From IMG/VR virus record IMGVR_UViG_3300006793_000273, positions 1-24,398 of that record: a stretch of DNA of 24,398 bases; one strand, given 5' to 3'. This document shows positions 7,601 through 14,113 of the stretch, piece after piece. Origin of the DNA: a virus. Each line of letters begins with the position of its first letter. The first letter of the stretch is position 1. The position numbers and the translations under genes were made by a program. Below the pieces are notes generated by a model. It saw nothing but the letters and a program-made list of their open reading frames with translations, had not been told where the DNA came from and searched no databases.

Positions 7601-8884
7601 GGTAGTTGCGTTCCTTTAGAAAGTTCTATAAATATAGGGTTAAGAAGTGGAACTTATTTAGGTTCTTCAGAAAAAGCTGTATGTAATCTTGAGGATAACT
7701 ATTTATATAATAAATCTTATTCTCAGCAAAACAATTTAATAGGATCTGTAGTTAAGCCTACATATTGGAATAGCTTAGATGTGTTTAGAAATAAAATAGC
7801 AGCATCAACAACAAAAATATATGGAGAAATAAAAGATTCTTGGAGTAGATTTCCTATAAATGATTTTATAGAGTTAAATTTAGCTCAAGGAATGATAACA
7901 GACTTAATTAACTTTAAAAATAAACTGTTTGCAATACAAGAGTCTGGAGTTTCTATATTATCTGTTAACTCTAGGGCTTTAATACAAGCTGAAGGAGCGG
8001 CTGCTGATATACAGATAGTTACTGGTACTGGTACTGCAATTGAAAGGTTTGATTATTTAAGTACTGAGTTTGGTTCTCAGCATTATAACAAATCAATTAT
8101 AACTCCTACAGGATTTTATTTTTTAGATAAAATAAACTCTGAAATAATAAAAAGTAATGGTCAATCTGTAAGTGCTTTAGGTTTAACTAATGGGTACAAA
8201 AATTTTATTGAAAATATAACTACTGGTAAAAATATTATTAGTTCTGTAAATAATAATTTAGGTGGTTTAAATAGTGGTTTATACACAGGTTATGATCCTG
8301 AATTTAGAGAGTGTCATTTTAGTATAAAAGACTCTAACGGAACTAAAAGTAATTTTACATTGTCAGACCTTACAGGATCTTTAACAAGTAAGCTAGATAT
8401 TGTTTATGGATCTACATCTTTATTTATAAAAAAATATATTGAATACAATAATTCTTTATTTTGTATTGTAGATGAAGCTGATAATGATGCTGACTCAATA
8501 CATTTGTTAAATAGTGGTTTTTATCAAAACTTTAATTTTGGATTTATTGTAAATGATAGTCCTACAGTAAATAAAGTATTTGATACATCTGAAATAGTAG
8601 CAAAACAAAATATTCCAACAGGAGTAACTACAAGTCAAAACTTTACAAGTCATACTCTTTCAGATTCTACTCTAAGTAATGCTACATCTGGCTCTAACGA
8701 AAGAATTAGAGAGAATATGCATAGAGTTGTTTTAAGAGGAAATGATACAAATAGAGCTAGAGGTACTTGGTTAAAACACACTATAGAATATAGTCAGCCT
8801 ACAAGTAGTGGAGATATAACTGCTTATGGAAATAGAAAATTTGATATATTTGCAATAACCACAAAGTACAGAGAATCTAGATAA
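4697..8884 (+). CDS. Large tail protein, muzzle-type (crAss-like)
   Basis: The 1395-residue protein corresponds by size class, place and motifs to the muzzle protein that forms the distal tail and channel gate of crAss-like phages. The start shows the family opening: FLKGMMTDLDPSYQSKESYF, then LENIKGS near residue 47. Further family-like blocks are FKRGECYRFGIVFYD (residues 506-520) followed by HHLGDIKMPD, and QEKISGYKIVRAEL. Near residues 1056-1160 comes a run with AQGMITDLINFKNKLFAIQE, SVNSRALIQ, TGTGTAIERFDYLSTEFGS and TGFYFLDKINSEIIKS, which looks like beta-propeller or repeat strands. It is rich in Ser, Thr, Asn, Gly and Tyr, as in beta-rich tail proteins, and has no signal peptide. The preceding gene ends in TAG two bases before the ATG. 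The muzzle name is by analogy; the assignment to a tail structural protein is firmer. Confidence 0.75.
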   Translation: MAQKSKPNTFLKGMMTDLDPSYQSKESYFTGLNVRVVTNGDSSYSLENIKGSTLSYEFNKHSDGTYLSGNDEYKIHGVATFKTYIVSIESNSATPKNWRIRKYLINPQTLVISSNYNSNPILWTGTGLFSDDAGEIKIESIVETDLIHRIYCTDGLTVLKSANIASDISSYTITDFSVFKPSVKNNVVLTQYNQSGGNLTYGSYSYTYRLSSAGGSNYTDWSPISKPINIVKNDLTSNTSLGVEGESSAEISSASLSLSISGLSLDYENIEIAAIHYVDQNVPVIFKIEEGEIISSTYTFQHSGFETTTPIEGGIAAAIINTNSWNVCKSLAQKDNKLYASNLKSETLNIDTNLSGLFPLKSYKGVLTNGTWDLETYSTDANPDRHNNGGTGNWSWDVSEDTANGDKSVYKFIHKNFNTDANPLYVLGAETPGFSNGGYGFRMTFTQEDYIIDEDFHRSPNGNADQFSEHDATELYFLSSSHNDSNYLDGKKGPHNPKWNNEFTSFKRGECYRFGIVFYDLQGTPGFTHHLGDIKMPDALDPNVLVLNANGDAAVNKSYSSSNDCWSPFSSTGSGTEQVIAHALIPRLEVNLPTPIQEKISGYKIVRAELSENDKTIITQGILSTTELHHSTESTNTTLAGKTGSQTVPYYVHKEEGNTSLTAYPFRIAEKQYTIETPEITLGGKLYSLNSGYKIKPLYVVEQNKIHTVSPSTYGFTGYNVKTNPDSGNNYGGLRVHKYKPHPMFLLSNTSNSAKNNLKTPDYEYLVRWTRDVYYGKSVVSGEEISGTSSNLARTYRHETAQYDDNNPNQYLSANEGIGGIQPSWFNMEGRGSLLGGTSSSLYISTTANAPLLGDIINYTNDAAGVNESFSDIPGNYRSYGYIDDDGAIHFLPYKWVVEVIRDTTGGNFEQYGGYTDAAIKSTRFIDCSSFQPSDTDSVLITQGDTYCDWYTYKNSFDPSDGPDSLNFGSCVPLESSINIGLRSGTYLGSSEKAVCNLEDNYLYNKSYSQQNNLIGSVVKPTYWNSLDVFRNKIAASTTKIYGEIKDSWSRFPINDFIELNLAQGMITDLINFKNKLFAIQESGVSILSVNSRALIQAEGAAADIQIVTGTGTAIERFDYLSTEFGSQHYNKSIITPTGFYFLDKINSEIIKSNGQSVSALGLTNGYKNFIENITTGKNIISSVNNNLGGLNSGLYTGYDPEFRECHFSIKDSNGTKSNFTLSDLTGSLTSKLDIVYGSTSLFIKKYIEYNNSLFCIVDEADNDADSIHLLNSGFYQNFNFGFIVNDSPTVNKVFDTSEIVAKQNIPTGVTTSQNFTSHTLSDSTLSNATSGSNERIRENMHRVVLRGNDTNRARGTWLKHTIEYSQPTSSGDITAYGNRKFDIFAITTKYRESR

Positions 8885-8899
8885 TTATAAATAAAAGAT

Positions 8900-9448
8900 A
8901 TGCCTATAAATTTTAATATGACTAATGCAGCTAATCAAGCTCAATCTCTTTACGGTGGTAATCCTACTGGAGTTGATTTTACTGCAGGTAATAAAAGCCC
9001 TTTAGTTTCTGATGCTTCAACAGGTAAAATATCTGGAGGAACTCTTAATCAAAGAAGAGAAGCCAAAGGTAAAAACCCTATAAATGCCAATGCGTTAATA
9101 GGAGCTGGATTAGGTGTTGGATCTCAAATACTTGGAGCTTTAGATAAAGACGATAAATACGGAGGGTTAGATGTTGCTAAAAAAGCTACACAAATGGCAG
9201 CTGCAGGAGCGGCTTTTGGTCCAATTGGTGCTGGTATTGGATTTTTAGCTGGAGGTGTTATGGGTTTAAAAGAAAAAAAAGATTACGAAGAAAATCAAAA
9301 AAGAATAAGAAAGCAAGAGCTTAAAGGTGCTTCATTTGATTCCATAGGTCAATCTATGTCTAGTGAAGCAAATTACTTTAACAGACCTACAGGATCAGGT
9401 ATGTATGGAGTAGAGCAAATTGATAATTTTATAATTCAAAATAAATAA
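8900..9448 (+). CDS. Small glycine-zipper internal virion protein
   Basis: The 182-residue protein has a disordered, Asn/Gly/Ser-rich N-terminus and two Gly/Ala-rich hydrophobic segments. These are NALIGAGLGVGSQILGAL (residues 64-81) and the longer AAAGAAFGPIGAGIGFLAGG (residues 100-119), ending at VMGL. The glycine spacing is that of a glycine zipper able to pack or insert into membranes. A highly charged helix follows (KEKKDYEENQKRIRKQELKG), then a polar tail. Such small proteins are common among phage ejection proteins. Being placed between the muzzle gene and the lysozyme-like cargo gene, it may be ejected and help form a channel across the host envelope; this is inference. It joins the next gene by a one-base TAATG overlap at 9446-9450. 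Confidence 0.65.
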   Translation: MPINFNMTNAANQAQSLYGGNPTGVDFTAGNKSPLVSDASTGKISGGTLNQRREAKGKNPINANALIGAGLGVGSQILGALDKDDKYGGLDVAKKATQMAAAGAAFGPIGAGIGFLAGGVMGLKEKKDYEENQKRIRKQELKGASFDSIGQSMSSEANYFNRPTGSGMYGVEQIDNFIIQNK

Positions 9449-12144
9449 TGAGTTTACCATCTATACCAGTACCAGCAAAAGGGCAAAAGCCTGCTTATTT
9501 AACTCCTGCTCAAATTAAAAAAAATAGAGCTTTATTTTTAAAAGAAAAAGGTGTTAATGATAAGATAAATAAATTATCTTCTAAGCTAGGAGTTAGTGTT
9601 GACGAGATTTTGTTAGCTCTTCAAAAAGAAACTGGAGGTAGTTTTTCTCCTCAACAAAAAAATTTAGGAGGAGGAGAAGCTGTAGGGTTAATACAGTTTT
9701 TAGGTACAGACGGTGATGCAGGTAAAGGAGGTAAGACTATAAACGGTAAGTTTTATAAAAGCTCAGACTTAGAAGCTATGACAACTCTTGAGCAACTAGA
9801 TGTTGTCGGAGAATATTTTCAAGAAAATTTTACTGCAAAAAAAGGTAAACCAGGTCAGTTGTATTTAAGTATTGCTGCACCATCAAAGGTAGGTAAAGAT
9901 CCAAGCTCTATTGGTTATCCTGCTGGAAGTGAAGAAGCTTTAGCTAATCCAAGTTGGCAAGAACCTGACGGATCAGTTACGTTAAAATCTATAATGGATT
10001 TTGGAGGTAGTCCTGAGTTTTCAAAATACACTCCTTCTGATGCTAACACTCCAGCTTCAGGGCCTAAAGATCAGCCTAATAATTTTGTTGAAACAGACGA
10101 AGATTATGAAGCTCCATTAAGTGAAGCAGATCAAAGAAAGCAACAAGCGACTAATGGAATAAATCTAATTAGAAAAAGTAAAGAGTTTTTTAATTCTTTT
10201 AAAAATACAACGTTATCTGAAGAAGATGCAGCTAAAGTAGATGATGCTTTAGTTTCTTATTTGCAAGAATTTAACGAAACATTACCTAGCTCTGGATTTG
10301 GAAGTAGAGATAAAAAGTTAGGAAGAAAAGGTCATGGTTTCCATAAAAAATATGGTGACGGTTTAATGGATTTAGGTAACCAACTAACAGAAGGTTTAGA
10401 TCCAAACAACCCTGCAGACTGGGGTAAAATGGCTGCTATTAGAAGAAGATTACAAGCAAACGGTAAAACAGAAGAATTTGCTAAAAAAGCATTAGGAGAT
10501 GACTTTGGTGGTTGGGGTGCTATGGATACTTCTCTTGAGTATGTAATGACAGAAAGAGGGGAGTTTGATTGGAGCTTTGGAAGTTATCATAAAGACAAAA
10601 AAGTTGCAGATCATTATTCTATACCAAAAAGTTTAAGACTTAAAATAAATGCTGATCCTTACGTTCAAAGAGTAAGTAAAAAAGTTAAACATGCTAACGA
10701 AATTTTTGATGGTAAAGATACAAATCCTTTACATCAATCTCCTATATGGGCTTTACCTTCTAATAAAATAGCTAAAGTTGCTAATCGAGAAAATACAGGA
10801 AAAGCATTTACATTTAACGATTCAAATAATGAAACTGAAATATCAAAACTGTTATCTACGCCTACTGGAGAAAACATAGGAGCTGAAGGAGAAGTAACTG
10901 ACACAGAAAGCTCTGACGAGGTAATTAATAATATACTTGAACAAGAAGAAGTAGATATTAATGGAAACATAATTCCAAGTATAACAAAGAAACCTACTAA
11001 CCTTGATTTTACAGAAGGTCAAGACATCGCGTCTAATACAAAAAACACTGTAGTTCCTGGAGACACTGAAGACACTGGAGATACTGGAGATACTGGAGAT
11101 AATCTTGAAGGATTACAAGAGTCATTTTTAGATAAAATAGGTGGGGTAAGTTCTTTAATAGGAATAGCTACTGGAGCTATTGGTTTAGGTCAAGCACTAA
11201 AAGATGTTGACATACCTAAAGATCCAAAGTTAGGCCCTGCATTCCAACAAAGACTAGAAGAGTCTAAAAACCTAGCACAGCAAGGATTGACTCCTACAGA
11301 GTTAGCTCAAGCACACAAAGAACTTGATTCTTCTTATTCTAAAGGTATAGAAAATATAGTTCGTGGTTCTGCTGGTAATAGAGCTCAGTTTATGGCTGGA
11401 CTTGGTGGTCTTGATGTTGCACGTCAATCTGCCTTAATGGATATTTCAGTTGCAGATGCAAAAATGCAAAGAGAAAACCAAAACAAATACGATAGCTTAA
11501 TGCAGTTTAACGAGCAGTATGAAGCTGGTAGAGAGTCTAGATATTTAGACAGAAAATATCAAGAAGAACAACTTAACAAACAATCAGGAGCTCAATTAGC
11601 AGGAGCTGCATTATCAGCTGTTAATCAAGCTATAGGAGACAGAGATCTTAATCAGCTTAGAAAGATTCAGACAGAAAAGATGATGCGTGACATGGGCTAT
11701 AAAAGCAATTCTAAAGGCAAGTCTGGTCAAGATAAGTTTGGAGGTGATACACTAAATGAACTTAAAGGTTTAGGAGGTCAAATATCTTCGTTGTTAGCTA
11801 CAGGTGCAAATAAAGTTTCTGGATTAATTAAAGGTGCTAAAAACGCTGCAAACAAAAATGAAATTATTCCTAGTATAACTAAAAACTCTATTCCAACTAG
11901 TAATCAATCTCAACAATTAATAAAACAACCTAGCAACCCTAATCCTAACAATACACAAATAATGGGAGGATCTTATCAGCAAAATACTGCACCATCAAAT
12001 AGCTCTCTTATTGAAGATACTGAATTTGACGCTCAAAAAGCCTTAGAAGCTTCAAGATTTAAAAACGCAAAAGGTATATTTGATTTTACAACTGGTTACG
12101 ACAATTCAGGTTCTGGATTATTTGATTTTAACAAAAACTTTTAA
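9448..12144 (+). CDS. Ejected cargo protein with N-terminal lysozyme/transglycosylase-like domain
   Basis: This 898-residue protein probably cuts peptidoglycan during DNA entry. Residues about 40-145 match the lytic transglycosylase/lysozyme pattern of phage virion enzymes: VSVDEILLALQKETGGSFSP, with E61 the likely catalytic glutamate, then GGEAVGLIQFLG (GLIQF at 80-84) and LEQLDVVGEYF. A long acidic, low-complexity middle follows, with a TGD triplet repeat near residues 540-551. From about residue 554 comes a helical part typical of phage internal proteins: a short hydrophobic Gly-rich patch (GGVSSLIGIATGAIGLGQAL), then GPAFQQRLEESKNLAQQGL, then RGSAGNRAQF at 639-648 and a Gln/Lys/Glu-rich helix to about 750. 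The peptide IIPSITK occurs twice (508-514 and 806-812). The C-terminus is Asn/Gln-rich. Location in the particle and ejection are inferred from context. Confidence 0.7.
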   Translation: MSLPSIPVPAKGQKPAYLTPAQIKKNRALFLKEKGVNDKINKLSSKLGVSVDEILLALQKETGGSFSPQQKNLGGGEAVGLIQFLGTDGDAGKGGKTINGKFYKSSDLEAMTTLEQLDVVGEYFQENFTAKKGKPGQLYLSIAAPSKVGKDPSSIGYPAGSEEALANPSWQEPDGSVTLKSIMDFGGSPEFSKYTPSDANTPASGPKDQPNNFVETDEDYEAPLSEADQRKQQATNGINLIRKSKEFFNSFKNTTLSEEDAAKVDDALVSYLQEFNETLPSSGFGSRDKKLGRKGHGFHKKYGDGLMDLGNQLTEGLDPNNPADWGKMAAIRRRLQANGKTEEFAKKALGDDFGGWGAMDTSLEYVMTERGEFDWSFGSYHKDKKVADHYSIPKSLRLKINADPYVQRVSKKVKHANEIFDGKDTNPLHQSPIWALPSNKIAKVANRENTGKAFTFNDSNNETEISKLLSTPTGENIGAEGEVTDTESSDEVINNILEQEEVDINGNIIPSITKKPTNLDFTEGQDIASNTKNTVVPGDTEDTGDTGDTGDNLEGLQESFLDKIGGVSSLIGIATGAIGLGQALKDVDIPKDPKLGPAFQQRLEESKNLAQQGLTPTELAQAHKELDSSYSKGIENIVRGSAGNRAQFMAGLGGLDVARQSALMDISVADAKMQRENQNKYDSLMQFNEQYEAGRESRYLDRKYQEEQLNKQSGAQLAGAALSAVNQAIGDRDLNQLRKIQTEKMMRDMGYKSNSKGKSGQDKFGGDTLNELKGLGGQISSLLATGANKVSGLIKGAKNAANKNEIIPSITKNSIPTSNQSQQLIKQPSNPNPNNTQIMGGSYQQNTAPSNSSLIEDTEFDAQKALEASRFKNAKGIFDFTTGYDNSGSGLFDFNKNF
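11061..11100 (+). repeat. Short in-frame tandem repeat (9-base unit) encoding TGD triplets
   Basis: The unit ACTGGAGAT and close variants (GACACTGAA, GACACTGGA) is repeated about four times, encoding Thr-Gly/Glu-Asp triplets inside the acidic linker of the lysozyme-like cargo protein. The frame is kept, so copy number could vary by slippage without disrupting the gene. It probably lengthens a flexible linker. Confidence 0.75.
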
Positions 12145-12162
12145 TAAAAATATTTATTAAAC

Positions 12163-14109
12163 ATGGCAATAGATTACGGAGCAATGTCTGCATTAACTGA
12201 AGTCTTTAAGGGATCTTCAGAGGCAAGAAGAAATAGAAGACAAGAAGTTGCGCAGCTACAACAAGAGATGTATCAGCAAGAGCAACGAGATTTAAAAAAC
12301 TCTCAATTAATAGCTGCTGAAAGTGCTAACATAGAAAAGTCTAGAAATGAATACATGGCAATTATTGGTAAACAACCTAGGATGGTTGAGTATACTAATG
12401 GTTATTTTAATGAGAAGCAAGCAGAATTAAAAAGTGTTTTAAAAACTTATAATGGTAGTTATAGTAAAGCTATGACTAGTGGTAAAGTTTTAGACATGAG
12501 AAATGCAATGCTTACTGGTTTTAAGCAATCAGATAAATTTATTTCAGCACAAAACTCTGCAGAGCAATTAGCTAGGTTTGACGCTTACATGAACAATAAA
12601 GAAACTCAAGGTTTAATATCAAAAAGAGATATGCAACTTAGAGCTAAGTTTTTAAATGACGGAGAAGGAGAATTTAAAATGGGTGCTTTAAGATCTCAGT
12701 ATGACATACAGTCTGCTGACGAAATATACGAAGGACAAACTCAAGATTTTAAAACTTTATTTGATCAGCAATATGATAAAGTTATTCAAAACTACAGAGT
12801 AGAAACTGGAGACGATCAAAACCTTTCTATGCTAAAAGCTTTTGCAGACTCAGATCCAAGATTTAATGGAGACACTAGAGCTGCATTAATGAATTGGGCT
12901 GAAACAGACATGGGTAAGAAAGGAGCTTACAATCCTAACTTAAAAGGCACTAAAGAAATTCCTATCATGGAACAAGAAACTATGATAAGAAGTGTAATGA
13001 ATAGGTCTGTTAGTGGAGGATTAGAAGCTAAAGCAATGATGAATCAAATAATTGATGCTCCTGCTATGAGAACAATGGGCGTATCTGATGTTGGTATTAA
13101 AAAGAAAGGTAGCGTACAATTATACAGTAAAAAAATATTTACAAATGCAAATGATGAAGTCTTAAAAGTTGTAATGAAACAAGCTATGCCTAATGGTATA
13201 AAAAGAAACGGAGATGGGACTTTTGATTTTGAAAATATAAATAACATGTATGACGCAGACGGATCTTTTGTTGACGGAGTAGAAGCTCTTGATAGTCATT
13301 CTAATATGACTTTTGATGGTATGCATGTTGTTAGTAAAGCTACTTTTCAAATAGATAACGGAGATGGAACGTTTACTGAAAAATCTCAATTAATTGGAGA
13401 CACAAAAGATAAAGATATTGCAGCGTCTTTAAAAAAGCAATACGGAGAAAATTACAAAAGTTTAAGAATAGTTCCTACATTTGCAGCAACTTTTGATCAT
13501 AACAATTCTTTTGGTCCTGGATTTGATGATATGAGAGTTTGGGATAAACAAGTTCATGTTGAAATAGATCCATACGGAATGAATATGGAAAAAATCATGA
13601 AAGGAACAGGAGTTGAAGAAGAGATAGGTAAAAGTCAAAAATCGGAAAGAGATTACACTGCTGTTGCTGGTAATACTGAGCAAAATATTAAAGATAATAT
13701 TGATAAAATTAATCAGCAAATTACAGCAAAATCTAATAAAAGATATTCAGCACAAACAACTTCAAGTGGTGAACCTGTAACAATGGATGCTATAAATACT
13801 GTTGTTTCTGCATGGAGCGATGTAAACGCTTCAGAAGCTACAAAAGAAAATAAAAGTTTATTTACAGGAATTGCATCTATAGCTGCAGAAAATATGGATG
13901 GAGATTATCTTAATAATACTAAAAAAGTATATGATGCTTTTGATGGATTAATGAGAGGAACAAATCAGACTTCAAAGACTTTCCAAAAAGTCGTAAAATC
14001 AGGAGATAGAAAGAGTATATTTGTAACCATAGAACAATTATTTGGAATGAGCATCCCAGAAGATGCTGCAGAAGAAATAGTTGTTAGTTGGTCTAATTAC
14101 AAAAAATAA
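12163..14109 (+). CDS. Internal virion (cargo) protein, 648 aa, unknown function
   Basis: I cannot assign a family function. The protein is soluble, highly charged and mostly helical. The N-terminal 60 residues (SSEARRNRRQEVAQLQQEMY, QQEQRDLKN) form a Gln/Arg/Glu-rich helix likely to be a coiled coil. The middle, from about residue 150, has many acidic helices and a beta-like section near residues 330-470 that includes DGTFDFENINNMYDADGSF and DNGDGTFTEKSQLIGD, Asp/Gly turns with an EF-hand-like look but not a full loop. The C-terminus (AAEEIVVSWSNYKK) is amphipathic. It lies between the lysozyme-like cargo gene and the giant gene, with only 18 and four bases between them. It is therefore best read as another packaged or ejected protein, or a chaperone of the giant one. 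Confidence 0.65.
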   Translation: MAIDYGAMSALTEVFKGSSEARRNRRQEVAQLQQEMYQQEQRDLKNSQLIAAESANIEKSRNEYMAIIGKQPRMVEYTNGYFNEKQAELKSVLKTYNGSYSKAMTSGKVLDMRNAMLTGFKQSDKFISAQNSAEQLARFDAYMNNKETQGLISKRDMQLRAKFLNDGEGEFKMGALRSQYDIQSADEIYEGQTQDFKTLFDQQYDKVIQNYRVETGDDQNLSMLKAFADSDPRFNGDTRAALMNWAETDMGKKGAYNPNLKGTKEIPIMEQETMIRSVMNRSVSGGLEAKAMMNQIIDAPAMRTMGVSDVGIKKKGSVQLYSKKIFTNANDEVLKVVMKQAMPNGIKRNGDGTFDFENINNMYDADGSFVDGVEALDSHSNMTFDGMHVVSKATFQIDNGDGTFTEKSQLIGDTKDKDIAASLKKQYGENYKSLRIVPTFAATFDHNNSFGPGFDDMRVWDKQVHVEIDPYGMNMEKIMKGTGVEEEIGKSQKSERDYTAVAGNTEQNIKDNIDKINQQITAKSNKRYSAQTTSSGEPVTMDAINTVVSAWSDVNASEATKENKSLFTGIASIAAENMDGDYLNNTKKVYDAFDGLMRGTNQTSKTFQKVVKSGDRKSIFVTIEQLFGMSIPEDAAEEIVVSWSNYKK

Positions 14110-14113
14110 TTAC

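Noticed and set aside
13200-13390. EF-hand calcium sites in the 648-aa protein (DGDG-like turns)
   Set aside because: The Asp/Gly turns (NGDGTFDFEN, DNGDGTFTE) lack the full 12-residue loop with its final Glu and flanking helices, so a calcium site is not supported.
13044-13719. Minus-strand frames opposite the 648-aa cargo gene
   Set aside because: They are short and mutually overlapping, with Phe/Ile/Ser-rich translations typical of antisense shadows. No start context or neighbouring gene supports them.
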